NCBI GenBank assembly: GCA_950295325.1
Contig: OX485806.1
Coordinates: 36,768,001-36,832,000 of the forward strand
Length of the DNA stretch: 64,000 nt
Origin: Polytrichum commune
Taxonomy: Eukaryota > Streptophyta > Polytrichopsida > Polytrichales > Polytrichaceae
Reading direction: 5' to 3'
The first letter of the stretch is position 1. The number at the start of each line of letters is the position of its first letter. The notes beneath the pieces are model-generated. The model worked only from the letters and a program-made list of their open reading frames with translations, made no database searches and was not told the origin of the DNA. Positions 23,598-34,889 of this stretch are shown in pieces. A program made the translations under genes and the position numbers.

Positions 23598-25381
23598 TGT
23601 GAGCCCAAAAGGGTGCCCACATTTAGTCTTAGACCCTTGAAACGTTAGTTGATGCACTTTGAAGTAGCATGTTACTTCACAAAAATATAAAAAGAGTGAA
23701 ATGTTAGTCTTAGAAGTACCATGTTGTAAGAGGCTAGGATGTGAGTTGTTATTGTGTTTTTACCTTCGGAAGGATTTGAGTGAATGAGGATAGGTAAGGA
23801 GAACTTGGATTGAGTAGTTAGTGAGTAGGCTAGTACAAATGGATGGAGACAACCAAAGTGACTCAAGAGGCAAGTGCATTCGAATTGGGATGAATGGAGG
23901 ATCACATGGAGCGCACAAGTGGACCACCTCATCATGGCCACTTAATGGGGAAGGCCCAAGGAAGAATGCAAGGTGGAGGATAAGCAAATTCTCAAAGCAC
24001 CAATCAAATCACGAGTTAAGCATCGTGGTTTGAATTAAGTGGTGAGCGACGATTTGGGAAAGTAAGGGGAGAAAGTTATGGCGGCGGAAAGCGAAGGAGG
24101 CTAAGTTTGGGTTGAAGCATCCCAAGTTTGGTAAAGTGTGGTAGGTAGAAAGCCAAGGCTAGTTAAATGTTCGAATTAGGATCCTTGTTGATCATTTGAG
24201 GGAGGAAGGCTTAGAAGATAGGATTGGCGCCTACTAAGTAGGAGGAAATCTCAAGGGCTTATCGTGAGCCTTGAGGGTGCTCACCCCCTCAAGCTTACTA
24301 TATAATCCCTCATTCTTCCCTCACTCATCCTCTCTTTCCTTTGTGCTCCAAGGCACCCCACGAGTTATAAGTGTGGGTGTGGGAAGCCATATTGGAGCAC
24401 ATGTGTGTGCTTAGTTTTTAGTTTGAGAGCCAAGGCTTGTTAGCCTTGAAGAGGGCTTGACCTCTTGGTAGAATTAGTGTTGATGTGAAGGATTTTAAAG
24501 TTAATTCATGATTCCAATTTGTGGTACTTAAAGTTCATGTTTTGAATACACGTGGTTGCAAGTTCCATGTTTAAGAGTTGAGCACTTGATGTTGTGATGA
24601 GTGCAAAAATATACTTGTGTGGATTAGTTAGTCTTAGTGAAGTTAGGAAATTCTCTCTCCCCCTCTCCTCTCTAGGATTTTAGGATTTTAGGATTAGAGA
24701 AGAATTGTGTGATTAGAAAGGGGTTGTTAGTAGAATTAGGGAAATTAGGTAGGAAGATTAGTTAAGGGCTTGAATAATTAGTGAGGTAGTTGGAGATTAC
24801 AACTACAAAGTTGTGGGTTCATGAAGGAGCTGGGTTTATGAAGGAGCTGGGTTTGTTTAGTTAGAAAGTAAAGAGCTGGGTTTATGAAGGAGCTGGGTTT
24901 ATGAAGGAGCTGGGTTTGTTTAGTTAGAAGCTAAGAAGCTGGGTTTATGAAGGAGCTGGGTTTATGAAGGAGCTAGGTTTATGTAATTAGAAAGTAAAGA
25001 GATGGGTTCATGAAGGAGCTTAGTAGATAGCCTACCTAATTAGCTCATAGACAAGTAGTTAGTTACATTATGCTAGTTAGTGTTATGTGTGGCTTTCACA
25101 AGTAAATGTATTTGAGATTGACTATAGAGAATAGTGTTTTTTTTAACACTTGCATCCTCTCTTTAAAAATAAACCACGTGCACAAATTAATGGAGAATGT
25201 GGAGCACTCTCGCGATGGCAAGACAAAGGAAGCAAAGACCAAAGTTAAATCCAAGACCACTTGAAGGGTGAACCTTGCACTATGGACTCATCCAAGTCCA
25301 AATCCAATACCGCGGAGGAATGTGAGCCCAAACCCACTACTCGGACTACGGACGCTTAAGGGTGGGGGGTTTGGCCTCACA
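23598..25381 (+). mobile_element. Solo LTR-A, 1784 bp
   Basis: Termini TGTGAGCCC...GGCCTCACA with the 5-bp duplication GTGGA (23593-23597 and 25382-25386). It carries the ATATAAAAAGAGTGA block near 23683, a TATATAAT box near 24300 and a degenerate 'aaggagctgggttt' tandem repeat at 24825-25020. The hairpin AGTGTT/AACACT is at 25133-25150 and AATAAA at 25168-25173. It interrupts the gag leader just upstream of the likely gag start. Confidence 0.9.
24825..25020 (+). repeat. Short minisatellite inside LTR-A
   Basis: Repeated blocks of GGTTTATGAAGGAGCTG mixed with GTTTAGTTAGAAAGTAAAGA. It occupies a similar part of the LTR to the unrelated minisatellites in other LTR-A copies. Confidence 0.8.
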
Positions 25382-25390
25382 GTGGAGTCC

Positions 25391-26544
25391 ATGGTTAGTC
25401 CAGTACTAGAAAATTTAGAGGTACATGCCCAACTTGAGAAGGAGGCTACTTCCTCCAAGTTGAGTGGCGAGACACCTACAAAGACTGACACATTTAGAGA
25501 AGAGATACAAGTAGAAGTTGAGAGGGGAAGAGGAGCGGACACACCAGTCACCATGGCTCAGGAAGGAGACATAGGAGTTCCTCCTCCCAATCCCCCCATT
25601 GATCCATTGGTGTGGCCGAGAGGACTCCCAATTTGAGTTCCACAGAACTTGGTTGCGGTGGACATGCCATCCAACCTTCCTAAGTTTTGGGGAACCAAGG
25701 ATGAGGACCCCTGTAGATACATAGAGAGATATATTGAGAGGTTAGCCAATTCTCTTGTCACGAATCCGGGATATTGGTTGGTGTGGTTTCCTACCACTCT
25801 AGATGGCGAAGCCTATGAGTGGTATAGAGATCATGCAGAGGGTCATTTTAAAGGATGGGAGCAGATGTAGAGGGAATTCTTGAATGAGTTTAGACGAGAG
25901 GTTGGGCAAAACACTATTTTGAGGGCATTAGCATCGCTGAAACAAAGAAGGGAAGAGGAGATCTCGGCGTATATTAAGAGGTTTGATTTGGTGTGTACAC
26001 ACTTCGTTGGCACAATGCTCAACGATGACACATTGAAACAATTCTTCATTCAAGAATTCTTTAAGGCGGGTACCATTAGAGGCGTGTTAGAAAGGAATCC
26101 TCAGACTCTAGCAGAGGCTAAGGTAGCAGCTAGGGAGATGGAGAACATAGACAAGGATTATGAGAGATTATGGAGGAAGGAGGACGAATCCATTCCTCAA
26201 TTCATTCCCATTCGTCCAAGGATGGTAGAAGGAGAGTCAGGTAGGCATGGGAGCCAACCTCCACATGCTCTTATGGATTCAGGTCCATGTCCTTTAGCAA
26301 CGAGAGAACCGGCTTCATTGTTAGCATTGCCAGCTCCTCGACCGGATCCTCACTTAGAAGATGTAGAAAGAAGGTTAGGAGCTAGCCAATTGGGATTTCA
26401 CGAGGCCATGATGAAACAAATGCAGAGCTTGACCGGTCAAATGTCATTGATGATTAGGAGTCAACAACCAGGTCTTCCTCCACTAGTTGAGTCGGGTAGA
26501 CACGCTTCAGGATTGTGATGTGTTCAATGTGGCCAACCGGGACA
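25391..26544 (+). pseudogene. Ty3-like gag, first segment
   Basis: This is the start of a retrotransposon capsid polyprotein. The likely start is ATG 25391, since the frame upstream enters an inserted LTR. An acidic N-terminal stretch is followed by the plant gag core (WYRDHAEGHFKGWEQM, then REFLNEF and LASLKQRREEEISAYIKRFD) and a Pro-rich linker. The frame contains stops at 25634 (TGA), 25868 (TAG) and 26516 (TGA). It is cut inside the first CCHC zinc knuckle by an LTR-A at 26545 and resumes at 28033. Confidence 0.85.
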
Positions 26545-28032
26545 TGTCAGCCACAAACCTCCACCCTTGAGCGTCGTAATCCGGGTGAGAGTCTGTGGCT
26601 TACATCCATCACCAATCACCCTTAGTTGCTCAGGGTACCTGGATTTCCACACTGAATTCGTTAACCACACCAGTTTATTCCATATAAGCAGTACAAGCAT
26701 TGAAAAATACTATTATCCCTTGACCCTTCTTTCTCCTACCCTCTCACTATTCACTTCCCCCCTCTATGCCTCCCCAACTACTTCCCCACATTGTAAGTAC
26801 TTCTAGTTATGGCTAACTTTCCCCTTATTACCCATTAAACCCTAAGTTAAACCCCTAGTTAAACCACTCTTTAATGCCAGAACTTAACCCAACACTGCGC
26901 CATCATTAACCCCAACCAGGGGTACCGGCCATTTGGTCTCAGTCTCCCAGGCTGTTAAATAATTCTACGCTGTTTCCCACTACCCTTGGCCCGTCACTGC
27001 CCGTCAGCAGTTAGTGGTTCTTGGCCAGGGGGCCGGTAGCCATCGAACTCCTCACATTTCGATGAGGGTATCGGTCTGAGCCACGATCTTGTGCGCCATC
27101 TCCTCTCGGCGGTTCAGGTACTTTGCTGGGCCGCCAACAATCCTCCTTCAGCAATCCAACCTCCACTTTGCTTTCCAACAATTCCAAATTCATAATTTGA
27201 CTTGGCTCTCACTAGATCCAACTGAGGTCACCCAAATTGGTGATCCATCCCCCCTTTCTTGTTGCATTTGGCACTTTGAACCTGATTATGAACCTGCTTG
27301 GTTGAGACCCGCTCTCTCTTTCGGCAGACTGAATTTTGAGCATATTCACCTTGCGGAGTTGGCCAACAATTCTAAATGCCAGCAGCTTCCTCCCCGGCAA
27401 TTCCCCAATCCCAATCCCTCTTCCGTTCTCAGTTCATCAATCATCACTCACCTCTTCTTCCTCACAGTTCAGAACATTCGCATTTCGGCAAGCAGCTCTC
27501 GAACCGTGTCAGGCGGCAATGGCCGCAGTCTGAGCCAACTTCCCAGCTGCCCTTCATGTTTGTTGAAAAAAATCCCTTGGATTATGTAACCCAGCCTCGC
27601 ATGCCCATGACCCAACCACCTTGCCACAGTAGTAGAAATCCTCCGAACCAGGGCTCCGCCCCCAAACCTTGTACCTTGAGTGAGGAGAGAGAGAGCAGCC
27701 GCTACCTAGCAGCCACCTTCCAGCCCGGTGTTGCCCTCCGGGCTTCTCTAGGTTGGGCACTCCCTAGCCTAAAACAAACACTAACGAAGTCTAAATAGCC
27801 CAATTATCTTACAACGCCACAAGGGCCCCTCCCCAACAGTCTAACAGTCCCCTAACCTGTTAATTAATTCCTCAAGACCAACACCCTTACACACTAAAAT
27901 AAATCAAATCACCAATCCTATCCCTACTTGCACTCTTTTTAGATCTTTGAATGATAGCATAAAACATCAAAGTCCAACTTCTAATGGTTTTAAATGGTTA
28001 AGAACACATGTGGGCACCAAATTGGGCTCACA
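26545..28032 (-). mobile_element. Solo LTR-A inside the gag zinc knuckle, 1488 bp
   Basis: It starts TGTCAGCCACAAACC and ends GGGCTCACA, with the 5-bp duplication GGACA (26540-26544, 28033-28037). The gag CX2CX4HX4C knuckle is divided exactly at this point. The poly(A) complement TTTATT is at 26674-26679 and the hairpin at 26696-26711; in the RNA sense its stem contains one G-U pair. ORFs within it are not genes. Confidence 0.95.
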
Positions 28033-28444
28033 GGACACACTAAGCAGTTTTGTAGAGTGGGCCAAAATCGCGATCAAAGAATGATCGGAGCTCCACCTCC
28101 ACAAAACCAAAGGGGTCAAGGAAAAAATCAGTACGGTCAGGGTAATTTTAGGGGACCTCCTCCTGGAGGACATGTGGGTCAGAATGCGGAGAGAAAATAA
28201 TTTCATTCTTTTTGTGGGAGATGGCACGCACAAGGCCAATGTTGGTCTGAAGGTCAGAATTATGGGTGTAGTAATTGCGGAGGAAATCACCCTTCATATG
28301 AGTGTCGTTATCCTGACAATGTCATTAGAATGCCTCAACCAGTGGTCAATCCATACCAACAAGCTAGAGACAACATGAGAGGTGTCAGACCACAAGGTGG
28401 ACCTACTAATGAGCTTAGGCCACCGAATCTTTATTATGATCAAG
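28033..28444 (+). pseudogene. Gag, second segment with zinc knuckles
   Basis: It continues the gag frame after the LTR: the second half of the first knuckle, a Gln/Gly/Pro-rich basic stretch (nucleocapsid-like), then a Cys/His segment ending in CSNCGGNHPSYEC. An in-frame TAA lies at 28198-28200. It ends at another LTR-A insertion at 28445 and continues 21.6 kb away at 50018. Confidence 0.85.
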
Positions 28445-28974
28445 TGTGAGGCCAAATCCACCACCCTTAAGCGTCCTAGTCTGGGTGATGGCTTTGCGAG
28501 TCACATGTATCTCTTACAAACTTGAACCATGTGCAAAGTAATTTTTATGTCCAAAAGAACACATATTGTTTCCACTCATTGTACTTTATTAATGTTAGCC
28601 TTTTGGCTTGTGGTAGAGTTGGTTTTCTCAAGCGTCCAACCCGTGGCTTTAGCCACACATGCCCTTAAGGACATTCCCCTCGCTCGTTTAATCTTCACTT
28701 CCTTTTTCTTGCCATTGCAAGAATCTTCCACATTCTCCATTAATAATGCAAGTGAGTTATTTTGACCAAGAGGTGCAAGTGTTGAAAAACACTTTTCTCA
28801 ATGGTTAAACACACTCATACAAACCCACACGTGGCACCAACTAGCCTACATGAATATAACTTCTTAGCTACCACTAAAGATGGCCTAATGTGATCTAGTT
28901 TTTTATGTGCTAATACTTACTACTTGAGCTAGCCTTGCTAAACCCTAGATAGTCTAAATGAATTGTTGCTAGGC

Positions 28975-29400
28975 AACCCAGCTGCCTTCTGATTCCAGTC
29001 CCGGGTGTGGTCTAACCTCCAAGCCCAGCTGCCTTTGATTCCAGTCCCGGGTGGTCTAACCTCCAAGCCCAGCTGCCTTCTGATTACAGTCGCGGTGTGG
29101 CCTAACTTACCAAGCCCAGCTGCCTTCTGATTACAGTCGCGGTGTGGCCTAACTTACCGAGCCCAGCTGCCTTCTGTTCCAGTCCCGGGTGGTCTAACCT
29201 CCAAGCCCAACTGCCTTCTGATTACAGTCGCGGTGTGGCCTAACTTACCGAGCCCAGCTGCCTTCTGTTCCAGTTCCGGGTGATCTAACTTACCAAGCCC
29301 AGCTGCCTTTGATTCCAGTCGCGGTGTGGCCTAACTTACCAAGCCCAGCTACCTTCTGTTCCAGTCCCGGGTGGTCTAACCTCCAAGCCCAGCTGCCTTC
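28975..29400 (-). repeat. 45-bp minisatellite inside LTR-A, about 10 copies
   Basis: The unit is CCCAGCTGCCTTCTGATTCC followed by AGTCCCGGGTGTGGTCTAACCTCCAAG in plus-strand reading, with two variants (AGTCCCGGG and AGTCGCGG) interspersed. Confidence 0.95.
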
Positions 29401-30189
29401 TGATTTCAGTATATGAAGTTATAATACCCGAATGGGTATCCCAACCACTAGTTACACCCTAATCCAAACTCTCTCCTTCCCTAATCACATGTTTTCTAAG
29501 TTTTTTTTTTTTTTTTTTCCTTGCTCCTAAATAATAAACTAATCTAACACACTAATTCCACTAACTACTAACTAATCAACACGTGCAACTTTAAGCTCTA
29601 AGAGCTCCCTCAATTGGGAGGCATTGAGAGAGAGAGCTTAACTAATTAACTTCACTAAGAACACTATATTCGTTAAATTGAGACTTTCTCTAGTCTCAAA
29701 TTAATATATGGATCAAAGAACTTGAAGAGGCCCGAAACTATATTGTCAACAATCTCAATTATATTATATGTTCTAATATCCCAAATCTATGATGTGCGGA
29801 CATAAGCACATATGGTAGAGCACTCGACACCAACTTCATCAACAAAAACACATTGGGTAGAGCACTCCAAACAAGTTTCACCCAAAAAACATATAAACTG
29901 ATTTCTATTATTAGCATGCACAATAAAATATAGACATTGCAACATACAAAGTGCATGTAATAAATGCATATTTCTTCATTCGACAATATAGTCCCAAACA
30001 TAATAATAAGATGAACTTCATTTTTTTTTGAAATATAGTAAATGGATATTCATCCAACTCCAAACAATATAGTATTCGTAAGTTCTACCTAAACTCTACC
30101 CCAATTTTGAAGAGCACACATATGTGTAATTTATATTGCTATAATTACGTATTAAACTATAATCATGCTAACACAATCCTACCAACTTC

Positions 30190-33100
30190 TCATTCAACGT
30201 GGGTTGCTTCTTGTGCAATCCGAGCAAGGTTGTCTTTTGCAAAAGTTATGTACTTTTGAGGGATGGACACTGATCCACTATGGTTTTTCCGTGGTTTCCA
30301 TGCTATGAATATGGAATCTGTATCTACCCAAGATGGACCGTGCTCAGAATCCACCTTCCACCGAAAGTTAAGGTTTGTATCCCAGCCTGTATAATGCCGA
30401 ATCACATCTTCATTCCTTGCTGTCGGTCGATAGTACTCCACTTGTATCTGTCGAAAATGAGGGCTGGAAGTTACAAAATTGGGTTTGGACAAAGCTCTTG
30501 CCACCCACACTGGCTTTGCATATGTCTCGTCTCCAGGACGTAAAATGAGCATATAACCTTCATGACAATCCACTGCAATGCGGAAAGATGGTGGGGGACG
30601 ACTACTAGCCGGCCCCACGTAATGGTCGTCCACATCAAACTCCTCTCGAACCTCTCCATTTCCCAAAAGACTAGGCTCCGAAGCTTGTACATCGACTCGT
30701 GTTTGTGGCCAAAATCCATGCCTCAAAGTATGAGGGCTATCTTGGTGGAGGTCTGCCAAGGCGGCACGAACACGTGTCCAATAATGTATCCAACTCCCAT
30801 AACGATGCCAACATGATCCGCCAACATCCGCTATTTTAAAACTCTCCCAATATTGTATGAAGCCTGATATACCTTTCAAAATATCCTCCAAATTCTTCAT
30901 GGCTATTGGCTTGCAAGGCCTAGGCTCCCCATCCGGTAACATGGTCTTTCCATCCGCATCCACGCGCCACACAAGAAGACCCTCCGGCGGGCTCCAGTCT
31001 TGTGTCGTGCACAACAACTTATATTGCATGGCCGGGACACCATCGTCACGCATATAGAAGCGGAATTGTTGTGCCTTCGTATGCCCGATCAATCGGTGAG
31101 CTCCACTTCGAATATAAGGTTCTATAAATGCCTTGAAGTCTGGCACCTCCTCAATCATATGGGGGATGACCGGAACGTTATCCAAATCCATGTACGACTT
31201 CATCAATAACGGGATTGTAGGGAAATCCTCCTCCCGCAACTTCATGCTCCACCGCCCAAAAGATGCATCAATATCATCGTGCGTGTGGCCTACCAATAGG
31301 AAGGACACAAAAACCTCCTTGAAAATACCTTTCGCAACCAACAACGACCAATATGCAAAAACATATCTACTTTTATTGTCCTTGGCACAATTGTCCAATT
31401 GGACACGCAAAGTGGGAGGCAACTTTTTGGCAATCACGGGATCACTGGGTGGCTCTGGCAACGAATGAAAGCATACATCTTTTCCATCCAACAACGCTTC
31501 ATATAGAGGTGTTGAACCCGTGTTTTCAAATAACAATCCTGAAGAATAGGCTGGCGGTTTCTCTAAATCACGTAAAAGCCTTGCAAATGACCCTATTGTG
31601 TGGTTTGAATCCGCTGGATACAAATCAAGAGCATAATGAGCAAACTTGACATCACCGTGTCCATGTGCAATCATTCCTGCAATGCCAACCCAACGTGATT
31701 AGATATAATTAAACCATTTTGAGTGAATCCATGTTCTCAAGTACATCACGGAATAAAAAACCACAACATTTAGGGTATGTCATGACATTGTTTCGAAGTT
31801 CACCTGTAACCGATACAGGCAACTTAAAAAACCCATCCGTGGCCTTGATTCGATTTGCAAAACATGGGGAGGCTATTTTGGCATGGTCCATTTTGTCATG
31901 GATGACCGTAAGAACCTCCAAGGGCCTGGAGATGGACAAAGCTCTATTTGTGTAATAATCATTACGGTGTGCCTCTTGCATGTTTACGTGCTTGAAATAG
32001 TTCAATTGATGCGCTGCATATGACTCGGTACCCATCGTGTGTGCATCCCGGAGGCGCTTCAACTTCTCGCAATTAGAGCACCTGGCAAATTTGTCCCCTC
32101 GTCTTTTTGTAATGTATTCGCTAAAGTTTTGTTTCTTAATTGCACTCAATTTTGACAATGAAATTGGCTCCAACCCAATCTTCTCGCCAACTGCATTCAC
32201 GTCCAACAATATGTCTTTCCATTTTGTGCCTGTGGGAAGAACTTTCTCCACAACCTTTTCACCGGTTGTGAGCGTGCGTGTTTTGTGCGGCATTGCATCG
32301 GCAAGGGGGACAATGATGGTTGCTAGAGTGGCCGTTGCTTGCCTTGTTGCTTCCCTAGGCTTCTTTAAACCCACATTACCATGGTGACGGGACCGGCGGC
32401 CTTCCTTGGCATAAGCAGCTTGTCGATAAAAGTCCGCTTTCGACACACCGTGAATGGTGTACCATGCCTTACAACACACGTCCATGCTTTCAATGGTGAT
32501 GACCTTGCGACCCATCCCATTCACATGTATCGCCCTATGGACATCAAGTTTTCTTGTGGATCTTAGACGGAAATCTCCAAGCCACATTTCTTCGCGGATG
32601 GCCTTCAATTTATCCCTTGGAAACAATTGGCAACAACGATGCACACAACAATCCTTTGTGGCAACTTCTCTAATGGACTCCTCCCCGAGCAACCTTTGAC
32701 GTTTACAATCAGTTGCAGACGGAGCAGGACGTGCCAATGTATCGTACTTTCTTTGACCCTTGCGCGGCCGCATGTTTGCTTGCACCTCCTTTTCGATTTG
32801 CATGTGTCGTTGCTCATGTTCACGCAAGCTAACTCCATCAATTGTGACATTCCTCAACGGCCACCTGCGGAGGGAGAACCTATGAGTGGGATCCACCTCG
32901 GAATGAACGACCGACTCCAATATGACAACCCCAACGTCCTCGGTGCCAAGCGGGTTTTCATCAATGCAATCTTGCGGATGGGTGTTACGGCAAATCCCCT
33001 CCGCCACAACAACTCCACTATCGTTAAGAAGTATCACCTCCAAATTCACCCACGAAGCCCTTGAAAGTCCCGTACATTCAACAATGGGACACTGCGGTAC

Positions 33101-33247
33101 GGAAGACGAAGGTAAATCCAAATGATCTTCATCCGCACTGTCAGCCATAGTAGCCTCCCCGACAATGTCTAAGTCATCATCAGATGCAGATGGCCAAGTG
33201 GCCATGTCATCAGATGACCAATCCCCAATTTCACTAAACCCATCCAT
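30190..33247 (-). CDS. DUF7869-type transposase-like protein, two exons, 976 aa
   Basis: Exon 1 runs 33247-31804, the intron 31803-31677 (CAG|GTGAAC donor, TTGCAG acceptor, 127 bp), exon 2 31676-30190. The exons total 2931 bp, exactly 977 codons, and no stop remains. I chose ATG 33247 because a TAGGCAG acceptor lies just upstream, suggesting a 5' UTR intron. Exon 1 has an acidic N-terminus, Cys/His-rich motifs near residue 200 (CCVHRCC) and 260-270 (CCKAWYTIHGVS), and a CSNC pair near 410. Exon 2 has the family's hallmark blocks: TGMIAHGHG at the junction, VQLDNCAKDNKSRYVF near 573 and LLVGHTHDDIDASFGRWS near 610. From family knowledge this resembles an RNase H-like, D-rich transposase core; catalysis is inferred. 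It is probably the element's transposase. Confidence 0.75.
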
Positions 33248-33461
33248 TCTGCCTACACACATGAACATTGAACATTGTCAAAAAATCACAAAAATTGTAG
33301 GTTCAAATCGAAGACCACAAAAACCATCATATATAAACAAAATTGCAAATACTCAGTGCTCATACAAGTTCATATGACTAATATGCCATTGGGTTCGTAA
33401 AGGTTTTGGATGGCCAGTGGCCACACTGTCATCCAGATCCCATCCACACTTAGAGGCTGGG
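33248..33461 (-). promoter_or_regulatory. 5' region of the DUF7869-type gene
   Basis: Holds the presumed 5' UTR intron end (acceptor about 33250). It runs directly into the palindrome array, so transcription probably starts within or beyond that array. Confidence 0.4.
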
Positions 33462-34889
33462 TTTGGGTCGAGCGACCCAAACCTTTTGGGAGGAGGTTTC
33501 AGGCTCAATACAGAGAGCACCCACACTTAGGCGCTGGGTTTGGGTCGAGCGACCCAAACCTTTTGGGAGGATGGGTTTAAGGTCACGACAAGGAGCACCC
33601 ATACTTAGGGGGCTGGGTTTGGGTCGAGCGACCCAAACCTTTTGGCAGGATGGGTTTAAGGTCACGATAATGAGCACCCATACTTAGGGGGCTGGGTTTG
33701 GGTCGAGCGACCCAAACTTTTTGGCAGGATGGGTTTAGAGTCACTCCAGAGAGCACCCACACTTAGAGGGCTGGGTTTGGGTCGATCGACCCAAACCTTC
33801 TGGCAGGATGGGTTCAGGCTCATTAAAGACAGCACCCACACTTAGAGGGCTGGGTTTAGGTCGATCGACCCAAACCTTCTGGCAGGATGGGTTCAGGCTC
33901 ACTAAAGACAACACCCACACTTAGAGGGTTGGGTTTGGGTCGAGCGACCCAAACCTCGAGGCAGGATGAGTTCAAGCTCACTACACACAGCATCCACACT
34001 TTGGGGCTGGGTTTGGGTCGACCGACCCAAACCTTTTGGCAGGATGGGTTCAGGCTCACAACAGTGAGCACCCACACTGTAGGGTTGGGTTTGGGTCGAC
34101 CGACCCAAACCTTTTGGCAGGATGGGTTCAGGCTCACAACAGTGAGCACCCACACTGTAGGGTTGGGTTTGGGTCGACCGACCCAAACCTTTTGGCAGGA
34201 TGGGTTCAGGCTCACAACAGTGAGCACCCACACTGTAGGGCTGGGTTTGGGTCGACCGACCCAAACCTTTTGGCAGGATGGGTTCAGGCTCACAACAGTG
34301 AGCACCCACACTGTAGGGCTGGGTTTGGGTCGACCGACCCAAACCTTTTGGCAGGATGGGTTCAGGCTCACAACAGTGAGCACCCACACTGTAGGGCTGG
34401 GTTTGGGTCGACCGACCCAAACCTTTTGGCAGGATGGGTTCAGGCTCACAACAGTGAGCACCCACACTGTAGGGCTGGGTTTGGGTCGACCGACCCAAAC
34501 CTTTTGGCAGGATGGGTTCAGGCTCACAACAGTGAGCACCCACACTGTAGGGCTGGGTTTGGGTCGACCGACCCAAACCTTTTGGCAGGATGGGTTCAGG
34601 CTCACAACAGTGAGCACCCACACTGTAGGGCTGGGTTTGGGTCGATCGACCCAAACCTTGAGGCAGGATGGGTTCAGGCTCACAACAGTGAGCACCCACA
34701 CTGTAGGGCTGGGTTTGGGTCGATCGACCCAAACCTTGAGGCAGGATGGATTCAGGCTCACATCAGTGAGCACCCACACTGTAGGGCTGGGTTTGGGTCG
34801 ATCGACCCAAACCTTGAGGCAGGATGGGTTCAGGCTCACAACAGAGAGCACCCACACTGTAAGGCTGGGTTTGGGTCGACCGACCCAAA
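33462..34889. repeat. Array 1: 19 palindromes, about 77-bp period
   Basis: Nineteen copies of TTTGGGTCG-NN-CGACCCAAA (first 33462-33481, last 34870-34889) are each followed by a near-identical spacer (GGCAGGATGGGTTCAGGCTC and so on). Centres are AG in copies 1-4 and 7, AT in 5-6 and 16-18, AC in 8-15 and 19. Long open frames exist on both strands because the unit avoids stops; these are artefacts. The array abuts the 5' side of the DUF7869-type gene. Confidence 0.95.

Noticed and set aside
30280-31649. Plus-strand ORFs opposite the DUF7869-type gene
   Set aside because: Antisense shadows; the minus-strand frame has the conserved motifs and a clean splice.
33462-34889. CRISPR-like array
   Set aside because: Spacers are near-identical to each other, the repeat is a 20-bp palindrome, and the context is a eukaryotic transposon.
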